Source: Chitinophaga filiformis | Lineage (GTDB): Bacteria; Bacteroidota; Bacteroidia; Chitinophagales; Chitinophagaceae | Direction: 5' to 3' | Assembly (NCBI RefSeq): GCF_023100805.1 | Contig: NZ_CP095855.1 | Coordinates: forward strand, 4,133,001-4,197,000 | Length of the DNA stretch: 64,000 nt | Shown here: positions 16,531 to 25,769 of the stretch, piece by piece | Position numbering within the stretch: position 1 is the first letter of the stretch | Layout: every line of letters begins with the position of its first letter | Made by a program: the position numbers and the translations under genes | Notes under the pieces: model-generated | The model's database searches: none | Told to the model about the DNA's origin: nothing | The model's input: only the letters and a program-made list of their open reading frames with translations

Positions 16531-18939
16531 CTACATAATTCTTCCTTTTACGTCATCGTTTCCGGTGTCCCGGTCTCTTTTACTCTTTACTGTCGATTTG
16601 CCGAAATTATAGCTTACCGAAAGCGCTACACTGCGCGTATCGTGATAGTTCTTGTCGATGATCCGCAGACCGTCCAGCACAATGTTATATCTGTCCATAT
16701 TGCTTTTGAACAGGTCCTGTGCGGACAGCACAATGTTGAAGCTTTGTATGGTCTTTCTCAGTCTGATCTCGGTTTCCAGCCTGTTGGAGATCCTGGTATT
16801 GACGATAGTTACCGGGAATGTGTTCTTTGCGATCACTGTACAGGAAAGCCCTTTTTTCTTTGAGATGCTAAAGGTCTGATTGGCGGAAAGGCTCACTACG
16901 AAAGATTCATTGTCTATATTGACACTGTCTGCATATTTTCCCCGGGAGATGACATATCCTGTCAATACGGAGCCGGACAGTGTCCACCAGGGAAGGAGCT
17001 TATTGTAATACACCATCGCGCCGGAATAACTGTATTTGTTACCGTAGTTTGTTTTCCTGTTGGCAATAATATTTCCTGAAGGATTGTAGGGCAATGCATA
17101 GAACTCGTCCAACAGCTGGCTGGCAGCTACCTGGAAGGTGTAAGTGCCTGTTTTTCCTTCCAGTGTATGACTGAGTTCCTGCCTGTAATATTTTGAGGGC
17201 TTCAGGAAGGGATTACCTTCGAAATAGGTCTGGTCTGTGGTATAAGTCCTGAAGGGGTTCACATCCCAGAAACCTGGCCGGGTGATCCTGCTGGATACGG
17301 CCAGTACATATGTCCTGTTTTTAGCTGTAGTGTATTTCAGAAATGCCGTAGGAAAGACATTGGTATAGTTCCTGTCTACAACTCTTGATCCGTTCAGCCA
17401 TCCTTTGGCCACAGTATTCTCTACTCTCATCCCCAGCTGATAGCTCCATTGGGTATTTATTTCGCTGTTCCATATGGCATACAGGGAACTGATGTTCTCG
17501 TCATATTTGAACAGGTTACTCCTGGTGGGGTCATGTACCCAGGTGTAGTCCGGCGTCCAGTTTTCGAACACGAGATTATTATCGATCGATGACAGTGACA
17601 CCTTTGCGCCCAGGTCGAGAGACGATTTTTTACCTATAGGCCATTCGAGATCCGCTTTTGCAGATTTGTTACTGATATTTTGTGGAGCAGAGCTCCTGAA
17701 CCAGTCTGTTGTTAGAATGGATTTATAGGTGTCTATATCAAGTACTTCTGTTTTACTGAGCGATTTATTGCCGGACCTGTATTCCAGTATATCCAGGTCT
17801 ACACTGAGCGTAGTACCTGTGGAATCGAGCTTTCCCTGGTAGTTGAGATTCAGTGAATATGTCTGGGAATTGAGATCGTCTTTGTTGCTGGTGAACCGGA
17901 GGGAATCTGCGTGCCCATAGTGGTCGCGACTATAGGCATCCCGTGTTTCCTTATGCCAGTCGCCGGAATAGTCGAACAACACACCTATCACGTTGTTACG
18001 ATTGAGCTGATAATCCACACCCAGGTTGGCCCCGGGATACAATACCCGGAACTCGTTGGAAGCGTGAATGTTTCTTTGCACGAGACCATCACCGTCGCCG
18101 GCAGGGTAGTGGATGTTTTTATTAAAATCCGGTTTTCTTTTCCTGTTCCCTGCATAGAGATCAGTATAAATATTCCATTTCCCCTTGCGGTGATTGAGAT
18201 ATATGCTGGCGGCCTGTGAATTGACAGCGCTTTGTCTGGCGCTCAGCACGGAATTGCCGTTAAGGCCCTCTGCTTTATTCTTTTTGATGATGATGTTGAT
18301 GATGCCTGCGCCACCTTCGGCGTCGTACTTGCTGGGTGGGGTGGTCATCACTTCGATGGCTTCAAGATTATCCGACGGAATGCTACTAAGGTAGTTTTTA
18401 AGTGCATTTCCGCTGAGTATTTTCTTTTTATTGTTGATGTAGACAATTGCGTTGGCTGTACCACTGATCTCGAGTGTACCATCGGAAGAAGCGTTGACCA
18501 GCGGTGTTTTTTCAAGGACGTCCCATATATTGTTGCCGAATACAAGATCAGTACCTGCTACGTTAAACCGCAGACGGTCAATGGTCCGTTCGAAGACAGG
18601 TTTTTGGGATCGTATCACCACTTCCGATAATGTTTGTATTTTGTCGTACGATATATGTAGTGTTGTGTCTTTGTGGATTGCGAGCGGTATAATAGTGTCC
18701 CTGAATGTGCCCGGGCGAACAAGCAGTTTATATTCCCCTGGTTTTATATTGGAGAGTAAATAATGACCCGTGCTGTCTGTAAGCGTATTATAAACAACGA
18801 TCTTTCCCTGTTGCATGCTCACGGTGGCAAATGCCAGCGGGTTCCGGTTATTGTCAGTCACTTTGCCTTGAACTGAAACCTGCGCATAAGTGGAAATGAG
18901 TATGAGGGAAAAAATTATTGTGGCAGCGATCTTTAACAT
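16531..18939 (-). CDS. Outer-membrane beta-barrel protein, TonB-receptor-like with N-terminal carboxypeptidase-regulatory domain
   Basis: This 802-aa exported protein has a signal peptide (MLKIAATIIFSLILISTYAQ), a carboxypeptidase-D regulatory-like domain at about 22-95 (VQGKVTDNNRNPLAFATVSM), a plug-like region at about 105-220 (LSEVVIRSQKPVFER, then KYDAEGGAGIINIIIKK), and a long barrel. The barrel ends SVSYNFGKS, but a basic 20-residue tail (KSKRDRDTGNDDVKGRIM) follows the last strand. The family (outer membrane beta-barrel, OMP_b-brl_3 type) lacks a typical SusC signature. It lies 133 bp upstream of the precursor on the same strand. Related barrels often accompany RiPP loci in Bacteroidota, so it could pass the peptide out or take something in; this is inference. 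It may have its own transcript. Confidence 0.85.
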   Translation of the reverse strand: MLKIAATIIFSLILISTYAQVSVQGKVTDNNRNPLAFATVSMQQGKIVVYNTLTDSTGHYLLSNIKPGEYKLLVRPGTFRDTIIPLAIHKDTTLHISYDKIQTLSEVVIRSQKPVFERTIDRLRFNVAGTDLVFGNNIWDVLEKTPLVNASSDGTLEISGTANAIVYINNKKKILSGNALKNYLSSIPSDNLEAIEVMTTPPSKYDAEGGAGIINIIIKKNKAEGLNGNSVLSARQSAVNSQAASIYLNHRKGKWNIYTDLYAGNRKRKPDFNKNIHYPAGDGDGLVQRNIHASNEFRVLYPGANLGVDYQLNRNNVIGVLFDYSGDWHKETRDAYSRDHYGHADSLRFTSNKDDLNSQTYSLNLNYQGKLDSTGTTLSVDLDILEYRSGNKSLSKTEVLDIDTYKSILTTDWFRSSAPQNISNKSAKADLEWPIGKKSSLDLGAKVSLSSIDNNLVFENWTPDYTWVHDPTRSNLFKYDENISSLYAIWNSEINTQWSYQLGMRVENTVAKGWLNGSRVVDRNYTNVFPTAFLKYTTAKNRTYVLAVSSRITRPGFWDVNPFRTYTTDQTYFEGNPFLKPSKYYRQELSHTLEGKTGTYTFQVAASQLLDEFYALPYNPSGNIIANRKTNYGNKYSYSGAMVYYNKLLPWWTLSGSVLTGYVISRGKYADSVNIDNESFVVSLSANQTFSISKKKGLSCTVIAKNTFPVTIVNTRISNRLETEIRLRKTIQSFNIVLSAQDLFKSNMDRYNIVLDGLRIIDKNYHDTRSVALSVSYNFGKSTVKSKRDRDTGNDDVKGRIM

Positions 18940-19166
18940 AATGCTATAGTTATTTCAAAGGGAATCAGCGCATTCCTGCTATCGGGGTAAAACCAAACTT
19001 TAATACCAAATTTCGAATGATTATTTAATTCGGGTATATAGAGTTCTCACAAACAAAGCGGGTTAATAAATTGCGTTATTTGTAATAGTAAGTTAATAGA
19101 AAAATAATAATAAAAAAAATTTTTAGACGAACCTGGCGGAAAAAAATAGTACATAAAGCATACAAT

Positions 19167-19733
19167 ATGAGAAAAGTGATCTTAAATCTTGCAGTAACGC
19201 TGGACGGCTTCATTGAAGGACCCAATGGCGAGATAGACTGGTGTATCACTGATGACGGACCAGGGTCGGAGGAGGGTATTACGTCGCATTTCAACGAGTT
19301 TCTGGCGCGGATCGATACGATCTTTTACGGGAGATTGAGTTACGATTTGTGGGGGCAATATCAACCTGCTGCTGATGCATCTTTAGCGGAAAAGAAACTA
19401 TGGGAGAGCGTGCATAGTAAAAACAAGTATGTTTTTTCAACGCAACAGAATGAAAGCGACGATGCAGTATATATTACCTCGGATATTGCTGATAGGGTGA
19501 ATGAATTGAAAGACCGACCCGGAAAGGATATCTGGCTTTATGGCGGCGCAAAGCTGATCACCACTTTTGTTAACCTGGGACTTGTTGATAATTATCTGCT
19601 GGCGATGCATCCTGTGATCCTGGGCGGAGGAAAGCCGCTCTTTTCGGATCTGAAAAGCAGGACAGATCTGAAACTCAGGCGGACTGTTACGTCGACATCT
19701 GGTGTGATCCTGCTTGATTATGAAAAATTATAA
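19167..19733 (+). CDS. Dihydrofolate reductase family protein (RibD C-terminal-like)
   Basis: This 188-aa cytoplasmic protein belongs to the DHFR/RibD C-terminal reductase superfamily. The N-terminus MRKVILNLAVTLDGFIEGPN carries the SLDGFI-like start. Further on are DTIFYGRLSYDLWGQY (the substrate/NADPH pocket strand and helix), GKDIWLYGGAKLITTFVNL (the GG nucleotide-binding turn) and MHPVILGGGKPLF near the end. Length fits the single-domain members. These proteins are distinct from true FolA and their physiological substrate is generally unknown. It stands alone, with an AT-rich upstream region and an inverted repeat behind it. Confidence 0.9.
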   Translation: MRKVILNLAVTLDGFIEGPNGEIDWCITDDGPGSEEGITSHFNEFLARIDTIFYGRLSYDLWGQYQPAADASLAEKKLWESVHSKNKYVFSTQQNESDDAVYITSDIADRVNELKDRPGKDIWLYGGAKLITTFVNLGLVDNYLLAMHPVILGGGKPLFSDLKSRTDLKLRRTVTSTSGVILLDYEKL

Positions 19734-19789
19734 AGTGAAGGTTATTGAAAGCATGTTTTGGTCGGAGGATATTACGAATAGGTAACGGG

Positions 19790-19864
19790 CATATGACCAG
19801 CATTAACCCCCGATAGTCTTTCGATTCGATGAGCGGAATACCGGCGGTTAATGTCGGTCATATG
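19790..19864. repeat. Imperfect inverted repeat, 22-bp arms
   Basis: Arms at 19790-19811 (CATATGACCAGCATTAACCC..) and 19843-19864 pair with three mismatches across a 31-bp spacer. The element lies between convergent genes. It could be a small mobile palindrome or a weak bidirectional terminator; no U-run follows either side. Confidence 0.6.
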
Positions 19865-19937
19865 CTGATCCTATGCAACTTATATGAGCTTAAATGAGGG
19901 TGCTGATTTTGCCCCGGAAGTTAGCCACGGTAATACC

Positions 19938-21185
19938 TCAGGTTCCGGCTTCTTCCCTTACCCAGTAACGGGGCTTGCTGATATGGCCCGAGCTGAGATC
20001 CCATATATAAGTACAGGCATCCAGTGTGCCCACTACCCAAACTTCCCATTCATTTTCGTTGAGGCGGCGTGCATAGCTATTTACACCGAATATGGCATTG
20101 TATTGCACTCGTCTCGCATAATCTTTTGCGCTTATTTCAAAGTAGGGAAGCGCTGCCATCTGAATGGCAGAGCCCCATTGATGTGGATGAAGGAGAGTAG
20201 CGGCATTGTAGGCGCTATCTCTGTAGGGTGTGATATCGTCCGCTATGGTAGTCAGCTCCCTGAAGCCTGTTAGTGCGGGTGGTGGTGGTGCCAGCGAGCG
20301 CAGCTCCTGTTCCCTTGCTGCCTTGTAACGCCTGCGATTGCTGCTGAGGAAGGCTGCCAGTTTTTCAGTTTGTTGTTGCCTGTGAACGTAAAGGAGATCA
20401 TCGCTGCCATATCCCGAGGCTGGATAGCTGTTCCAGATCGACTGCAAAAGATCATCCATAAGTTGGACGGTTTCATCTGCTGGTTTTACGATGGAACGAG
20501 ACCATATGATCTTCGTATATGCCGGATCATCCAGCTTAGTCCGGCTGGGCGCTGAGATAATTCCCCGTCTCAGATCATACCGGAAAGACACTGCCAGCGT
20601 ACGGTCTGCCGCCCAAACCTGCCAGAGGTCGCCGGAAAGAAGCTGCGTATACACCTGCATGCCATACAGTCCTTTTGTACGGTAGTAACGAAGTGCGTGT
20701 TCCTGTAATGTAGAATCAGAAAATATGGCAGCGGCAAACATGGAGTTGGCGATCTGTGCAGTCATTGCAGGATCAAATGTTCTGAGAAGCGCCACTGAAA
20801 ACAGATCAATGTTACCGGTCAGGCTGCCCGCATTGCGGAGGCTGGTGGTGTCCCAGTCAAGGGCCAGCAACGCCGCCGGAGGAGGCGCATATTGCGCAAA
20901 CTTTGACATGCGTACTGCTGCATACTGATCGCCATTTGCCTGTGCGAACGAATTGAATGCTTTGATGAAAGGTGCATTGCGGAATTTTTCCGTACGTTGT
21001 ACAATTTCGCTGTCGGGAAGGCTGTTCATCAGTGTTTCCAGGTCATACCATCCTTGCCGGTTCGTGTTGGTGAAAACGTCAATCTTCTTCAACAGTTCTT
21101 TTTCTTCTGTTGTTTTGACAGCCTGAGAATATACAAGGCCTGTGATCATGCTCAATATGATTGTCAGGCCGACACGTTTTGTCAT
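19938..21185 (-). CDS. Secreted protein of unknown function
   Basis: This 415-aa product starts with a signal peptide (MTKRVGLTIILSMITGLVYS-Q). I do not recognise the family. The N-terminal part is helical and polar, with EEKELLKKIDVFTNTNRQGW. The middle has LRTFDPAMTAQIANSMFAAA and a tyrosine-rich helix (HALRYYRTKGLYGMQVY). A low-complexity APPPPALTGF linker (about residue 305) separates a C-terminal domain ending WEVWVVGTLDACTYIWDLSS. The first half has APPPAALLALDWDTTSL, another proline-rich turn. No Cys pairs, lipobox or sorting tail were seen, so it is probably periplasmic. It is a single gene convergent with the reductase gene. Confidence 0.7.
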   Translation of the reverse strand: MTKRVGLTIILSMITGLVYSQAVKTTEEKELLKKIDVFTNTNRQGWYDLETLMNSLPDSEIVQRTEKFRNAPFIKAFNSFAQANGDQYAAVRMSKFAQYAPPPAALLALDWDTTSLRNAGSLTGNIDLFSVALLRTFDPAMTAQIANSMFAAAIFSDSTLQEHALRYYRTKGLYGMQVYTQLLSGDLWQVWAADRTLAVSFRYDLRRGIISAPSRTKLDDPAYTKIIWSRSIVKPADETVQLMDDLLQSIWNSYPASGYGSDDLLYVHRQQQTEKLAAFLSSNRRRYKAAREQELRSLAPPPPALTGFRELTTIADDITPYRDSAYNAATLLHPHQWGSAIQMAALPYFEISAKDYARRVQYNAIFGVNSYARRLNENEWEVWVVGTLDACTYIWDLSSGHISKPRYWVREEAGT

Positions 21186-21595
21186 AGTGCAGGGTTTCAG
21201 TGAACGAATAATTACCGTGTAATCGGCGACACAAGATAGTAAACAGTCGCTGAATTCATTGATGAGTTACTGTTACTGAATATATTTTGTTTAGTCAGCG
21301 GATATTTTTCGTTTTTGGTTTTTAAAATAATTCCTAACTTTGCATCGCAATAGAAGAAGAAATCAGCAATTACTTTGTCATGTAATGTTTAGCATCGGTT
21401 CAACATAACGATGCCTGCCAATGAAGCCCAACGGAAGAGCATAAGACATATCGGAGAGCATATTGAAAAACAGCGGAAGAATACCACAACGGATCGAATT
21501 TATTTACACACGTAATTAATCTGAATAATCACAACATTCGTGGACGGTTTGAGTGACCGTGCCCAAAATTTTAACCGTATCCTTTATTAGCAAAC
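21186..21595 (+). other. Divergent intergenic region with a candidate promoter
   Basis: This 410-bp gap separates the divergent secreted unknown and the beta-helix lipoprotein. A TAACTTTG box at 21335-21342 matches the Bacteroidota -7 consensus TAnnTTTG, with TTTG at 21314-21317 at a slightly short spacing of 17 bp. If used, the beta-helix mRNA would have a leader of about 245 nt. Nothing else was seen. Confidence 0.45.
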
Positions 21596-22990
21596 ATGAA
21601 GAATCTTAACAACATTGTCCAATCAATGATTGGCGCAGCTGTACTTTTTCTCGCTGCAAGCTGCCAAAAAGAAGACATTTTAACGGAAAAGCTATCCACA
21701 GACAACAATCTGGCTGTTACCGCAACAACAGGAAGACAATTTACACTTGTTCCTGACGCATACGGACGCCTGTTGATCGACAACACGGCCAAAACCTACC
21801 AGCCAGGAGATGTCATCAACCTGAAAGGCTCATTTAAAGCGATCCAGGTAGTGAATCTCAGTGGAAGCGCCTCAGCGCCGATCATTATCCGCAACCTTGC
21901 TGGCAGCACAGTAACGATCGGCAATCCGTCATGGAATGGTGGCGCCTATAGCGTAGCATGTGTTTTCTGGAATAGCCATTATATCCGTTTCGGTGGACAG
22001 TCAGGACAGTCGCAGGTTATCATCAGTGGTTCAACCCAGGCTGCAAGAGAGGCTTATTATGATCTGCAGATCGGTAATAAGAGTGATAATATTGAAGTGT
22101 CCAATCTGACTATTCAGAACGGTGGTAATGGTATTGTAGCGAAAACAGATCCTGTCAGCGGCGATGCTACTACAGTGTATCCGAATACCACGATGAATAA
22201 TCTGCTGATACATGACCTGGTGATCCGCAACACGGCAAATGAAGCGATGTATATCGGTCATACAGCTACCTACTGGGATCTCACTGCCAATGCGCCCTAC
22301 TATGGAGCCACGTCCGCAATGACTACAAGTCATCAGTATGTGCAGCCTATTATGTGGAGGAACGTGAAGATTTATAACAATAAGGTAAAGGACATTGGCA
22401 AGGATGGTATACAGACCGCTGCTATCGACCGGTTGGAGGTTTACAACAATGAAGTGACCAACTGGGCAATGGAAAAAAATTCTGCACATAATGGCGGTAT
22501 CCTGATCGGTGGACGCACCCTTAATACGAACACACACGACAACTATGTGCATGATGGCTGGGGCGAACTTTGTCAGTTTTATGGTTCAGGAGGAAGCGGT
22601 GTTACGCATATCATCCACAATAACCTGTTCAGGAATGGATCGCTTGATGGTGTGAGCATGAGAGGATATGCGAATGCGATCGTACAGTTCACCAACAATA
22701 CCATTGCATATACAATGGGAAACAGCCTGCGTATCAATGGCAGCACTGGTCAGACAGGCGTGAACATCATTAATGGGAATGCCTTTATCAGACCGCACAA
22801 TGCTGTATCTCCCATCTACGACAAATATTACATTTACCTGGAACAGAATGCTAAAGCACAGGAAGGAACCGGTGTACTGGTGAATGCGAAATTCCCCACC
22901 TGGGCATCTGCAAAAGTAGACGCAGCTAATTACTATCTGCCACTTCCGGGTTCGCTGATGGGAAGCGCAGGTTACAGGAAACTGTATTAA
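21596..22990 (+). CDS. Right-handed parallel beta-helix lipoprotein
   Basis: This 464-aa protein has a lipoprotein signal peptide ending AVLFLAASC and is probably surface- or periplasm-exposed. After a linker, GRLLIDNTAKTYQPGDVINL starts a beta-helix made of short strands with Asn/Gly turns, such as NIEVSNLTIQNGGNGIV, DRLEVYNNEVTNWAM and HIIHNNLFRNGSLDGVSMRG. These look like PbH1 rungs (pectate-lyase/chondroitinase-B-like fold). The last 60 residues (PLPGSLMGSAGYRKLY) cap the helix. Such proteins are usually polysaccharide lyases or glycan binders, but no catalytic Lys/Arg pattern could be fixed by eye. It has no CAZyme neighbours. A terminator lies 36 bp downstream. Confidence 0.82.
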   Translation: MKNLNNIVQSMIGAAVLFLAASCQKEDILTEKLSTDNNLAVTATTGRQFTLVPDAYGRLLIDNTAKTYQPGDVINLKGSFKAIQVVNLSGSASAPIIIRNLAGSTVTIGNPSWNGGAYSVACVFWNSHYIRFGGQSGQSQVIISGSTQAAREAYYDLQIGNKSDNIEVSNLTIQNGGNGIVAKTDPVSGDATTVYPNTTMNNLLIHDLVIRNTANEAMYIGHTATYWDLTANAPYYGATSAMTTSHQYVQPIMWRNVKIYNNKVKDIGKDGIQTAAIDRLEVYNNEVTNWAMEKNSAHNGGILIGGRTLNTNTHDNYVHDGWGELCQFYGSGGSGVTHIIHNNLFRNGSLDGVSMRGYANAIVQFTNNTIAYTMGNSLRINGSTGQTGVNIINGNAFIRPHNAVSPIYDKYYIYLEQNAKAQEGTGVLVNAKFPTWASAKVDAANYYLPLPGSLMGSAGYRKLY

Positions 22991-23022
22991 TGATACCCTT
23001 TAATTAATCGATTCGTTATAAT

Positions 23023-23052
23023 AAGGCCCGGGCAATTTGTCCGGGCTTTATT
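23023..23052 (+). terminator. Intrinsic terminator after the beta-helix gene
   Basis: GCCCGG-GCAATTTGT-CCGGGC, followed by TTTATTATATTTAT, sits 36 bp after the stop codon. Confidence 0.75.
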
Positions 23053-23098
23053 ATATTTATATTCGGCCAGGTCCTGGCAATCAATAAAAAGTCAGATT

Positions 23099-23464
23099 AT
23101 GAAACATAAAGCTGTATCTATCCGCCCATTTATCGGAGCGAAGAACTTCGAACAGTCCCGTAACTTTTACAGGGATCTGGGTTTTGAGGAAGGTGTTTTG
23201 TCGCCCGACATGTCCGTTTTCACAACCGGCGAACTGGCCTTTTACCTCCAGCGCGCATATGTACAGGACTGGATAGATAATTCTATGATCTTCCTGGAAG
23301 TGGAAGATGTAGAACATTTCTGGGAAGAGTTGCTGAAACTGGACCTGCCTGCCAAATACGAGGGCGTAAAGCTGACACCCATACGAACATATGATTGGGG
23401 GAAGGAGTGTTTTGTACACGACCCCTCAGGCATTCTCTGGCACTTCGGGCAGTTTTCCGATTAA
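23099..23464 (+). CDS. VOC family (glyoxalase/bleomycin-resistance-like) protein
   Basis: This 121-aa single vicinal-oxygen-chelate domain shows the usual betaalphabetabetabeta halves: IRPFIGAKNFEQSRNFYRDL near the start and FVHDPSGILWHFGQF at the end. The latter is the DP(S/D)G-x-(L/I)-WHF motif. Metal ligands in such domains come from a His near the start and a Glu/His at the end; here His20-like ligand is not obvious, so it may be a binding rather than a catalytic protein. It is oriented away from the beta-helix gene and separated by that gene's terminator. The substrate is unknown. Confidence 0.88.
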   Translation: MKHKAVSIRPFIGAKNFEQSRNFYRDLGFEEGVLSPDMSVFTTGELAFYLQRAYVQDWIDNSMIFLEVEDVEHFWEELLKLDLPAKYEGVKLTPIRTYDWGKECFVHDPSGILWHFGQFSD

Positions 23465-23518
23465 CACATGCCGGGAGAAACACGCTCTTTCCGTATGCCC
23501 CGCATGCGCCGACAGGGG

Positions 23519-23935
23519 CTATTTCTCTGCATGTAAACCAATCCTGTTTCCTTCTGTGTCTTCAATGACCGCAATCAGGCCCGCTCTGATCTGCATTTTA
23601 GGCACAACAATTTTGCCGCCGGCTCCTTCAACCCTGTTTAATACCAGATCAATCTCAGGATAGGCATTCAGATAAACTTTTGTGCCTTCGGCTGAGGGCT
23701 TTGCATGCTCCGATTTTGTTAATGCGCCGCTAACGCGTCCGGATGTCGCCTGAACAACGGAAGGATCGGATGGGAAGAAGGTTAACTCTTCATTTGTTTC
23801 GTCCAGGTGAAGCGTCTGCATCTGGATATCCAGGATGGTTTCGTAAAATGCTTTTGCCCTGGCAGAGTCCAGCACGGGAATTTCAAACCAGGTGATAACA
23901 TTGGTTTCCGCGTCGATTTTTCTAAGTTTTGACAT
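23519..23935 (-). CDS. VOC family protein
   Basis: This 138-aa protein begins MSKLRKIDAETNVITWFEIP and continues DSARAKAFYETILDI, the start of a vicinal-oxygen-chelate domain. It ends GLIAVIEDTEGNRIGLHAEK, the second conserved strand pair. The middle carries VVPKMQIRAG, typical of the YdeI/CarP-like single-domain group. It converges on the other VOC gene but shares little sequence with it. It follows the Crp-like regulator gene at 24012-24584 on the same strand, with a 76-bp gap. The function is unknown beyond the fold. Confidence 0.87.
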   Translation of the reverse strand: MSKLRKIDAETNVITWFEIPVLDSARAKAFYETILDIQMQTLHLDETNEELTFFPSDPSVVQATSGRVSGALTKSEHAKPSAEGTKVYLNAYPEIDLVLNRVEGAGGKIVVPKMQIRAGLIAVIEDTEGNRIGLHAEK

Positions 23936-24011
23936 GTGTTTTACTTTTTTGCGATGAGCACAAAGTTCTGTACATCTCCACTTTCAACGCTGTGACGATC
24001 GTCACAAAATA

Positions 24012-24584
24012 TCAGGACACCGCGCGGCGTTTCCTGATCCTGCTGAGCGTTTCTCTGGCCACTCCCAGGAACGACGAGAGTTGGGTCAGGGAAACCCTTT
24101 GCAACATATGGGGATGATGTTTTTCAATGTATGCCAGCCGCTCACTGGCGGAATATAGCTTGAAGAGCGAGGAGAACTCTTCCTGCTTGGAAGCGAATAA
24201 ACGGATGCATAAACGTCCCAGGGTCTCTATTTCCGGAACCTTGGCAGCGGCCCGGAATAACTCGCCCTTATCGAAAACAATGGCGTTTAATGGCTCGCAG
24301 GCAATGATACTGAAGCCAGATCTTTTCCCGCTGCCAAAGCTGTTGATATTGGTGGCGATGTCATTCTCAAAAAAGAAGCCGGTATTTTTTTCGACGCCAT
24401 CAATTACATGATAACTTCTGCAAAAGCCGGTGTCAATATAAAACAGGGCATTACACACCTGACCTTCCTGTAACAGGTACTCATTTTTCCTGAATTCCCG
24501 CCTGCTCAGCGCAGGCATCAATGCCGTCACGCCCTCAGCTGACAGTGGCATTAGTGTATTGAGATATCTCAGCAGGTTTTCCAT
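24012..24584 (-). CDS. Crp/Fnr family transcriptional regulator
   Basis: This 190-aa protein has an N-terminal cyclic-nucleotide-binding-like barrel (residues about 25-115: FRKNEYLLQEGQVCNALFYI) and a C-terminal winged helix (RVSLTQLSSFLGVARETLSR). The group with YIDTGFCRSYHV and FASKQEEFSSLF is common in Bacteroidota; it does not conserve the Arg-Ser cAMP pocket, so the ligand is unknown. It begins 8 bp after the serine hydrolase stop and is probably cotranscribed with it. Confidence 0.9.
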   Translation of the reverse strand: MENLLRYLNTLMPLSAEGVTALMPALSRREFRKNEYLLQEGQVCNALFYIDTGFCRSYHVIDGVEKNTGFFFENDIATNINSFGSGKRSGFSIIACEPLNAIVFDKGELFRAAAKVPEIETLGRLCIRLFASKQEEFSSLFKLYSASERLAYIEKHHPHMLQRVSLTQLSSFLGVARETLSRIRKRRAVS

Positions 24585-24592
24585 GCGTACAT

Positions 24593-25723
24593 TTATTTCT
24601 CTGCAGCAGGAACAATATAATCCCTCATAATGGCTGCACTATTTTTCTTTATGCTCCATTTATTATAGTTCCCTGCGGTAATAACGACCACCAGGTCGTG
24701 CTCCTTGTCAAAGATGATGCGTTGGTCACCATTACCGACACAGTTTACGGTGGTTATCGGCTTGTTGTCCACCTTATCTTCCCATATCCAGAACTGGTAG
24801 CCATAGGCGCCGCCGGGGTGCTTTACATGGGGCTGAAAAGAGGCTTTTACCCATTGGGCAGGAACGATCTGTTTGCCCTGCCATATGCCGTTGTTATTGT
24901 ACAGCAACCCGAACTTCAGCAGGTCCCGGGAACGGAGGCGCAACCCTGATGCTGCGGCAGGCATGGTGGTGCCTGGATATTTTACCCATTCAAAAGTAGT
25001 AATACCTAAGGGTTTAAAGAGATATTCACGGGCAAACTGGTCCACCGGCATGCCGGTAGTGCGTTCAATGATCGCGGCCAGTAACTGCGTGGTTCCGCCA
25101 TTGTATTTCCAGACCTGCCCTGCAGGCGCTTCCATCGGCTGGCTGAGCACATAGCCTACGGGATCAGGGCTCGAGATCATTCTTATTTCGCTGTTTTCCG
25201 GGTTATCGTAGGGGACGTCTTCGTTCCATACAAGGCCAGAGCTCATGGTAAGCAGGTGTTTAATAGTGAGCGCCGATTTCATGCCCGTATCCTGTGCGGC
25301 ATAAGCGGGAAAGAAACTAAATACCTTTTGGTCAACACTTTTGATCTTGCCTTGTTGAATAGCGATCCCTACACAGGCAGACACGATACTTTTCGAGATG
25401 CTCCTGATATCATGCAGGCTGTCCCGCTCGTGTGGCACCATGCCCATGGAATTGCCCCAATGCTGATCTTCGCCAGGCCAGTAATGTTCGTATAACAGCT
25501 TGTTGTGCCGGCTAATCAGCAGACTGTGAATGTTGGGATAAGTATTTTTGCCAATCTCTTCAGCCAGCATATTTATCTTGTTCCCATCCATCTTTTCGTC
25601 TTTCAGTGCTGCAATGGAAATGCCGTCTGTCAGTTTCGCAGGACTATCATTTGTTGTTCCCCGCTGGGAGAACACTTGGGCGACGATCAATAGTAAAAGT
25701 AAGGTCGTAATGAGATTTTTCAT
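24593..25723 (-). CDS. Serine hydrolase, beta-lactamase/penicillin-binding-like
   Basis: This 376-aa exported enzyme has a signal peptide (MKNLITTLLLLLIVAQVFS). The catalytic SxxK is SISK in DIRSISKSIVSACVG. A Tyr-containing motif follows in WKYNGGTTQLLAAIIE (YxN-like) and a third motif occurs near VNCVGNGDQRIIF. MSSGLVWNEDVPYDNPENSE and PLGITTFEWVKYPG are typical of the class C-like serine hydrolase group (beta-lactamase, EstB, D-aminopeptidase relatives). The natural substrate is not predictable; these are often esterases or peptidases rather than resistance enzymes. The gene is followed at 8 bp by the Crp-like regulator and preceded by a broken HxlR gene. Confidence 0.9.
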   Translation of the reverse strand: MKNLITTLLLLLIVAQVFSQRGTTNDSPAKLTDGISIAALKDEKMDGNKINMLAEEIGKNTYPNIHSLLISRHNKLLYEHYWPGEDQHWGNSMGMVPHERDSLHDIRSISKSIVSACVGIAIQQGKIKSVDQKVFSFFPAYAAQDTGMKSALTIKHLLTMSSGLVWNEDVPYDNPENSEIRMISSPDPVGYVLSQPMEAPAGQVWKYNGGTTQLLAAIIERTTGMPVDQFAREYLFKPLGITTFEWVKYPGTTMPAAASGLRLRSRDLLKFGLLYNNNGIWQGKQIVPAQWVKASFQPHVKHPGGAYGYQFWIWEDKVDNKPITTVNCVGNGDQRIIFDKEHDLVVVITAGNYNKWSIKKNSAAIMRDYIVPAAEK

Positions 25724-25769
25724 GGATTAACTGCTGATGTTGAAATGAAATATAAGGCTTTTTCCCGGA

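Noticed and set aside
19884-20273. 129-codon plus-strand frame
   Set aside because: It is antisense to the secreted protein at 19938-21185, which has a clear signal peptide.
22031-22552. 173-codon minus-strand frame
   Set aside because: It is antisense to the beta-helix lipoprotein and is rich in His/Cys/Ile as expected of antisense translation.
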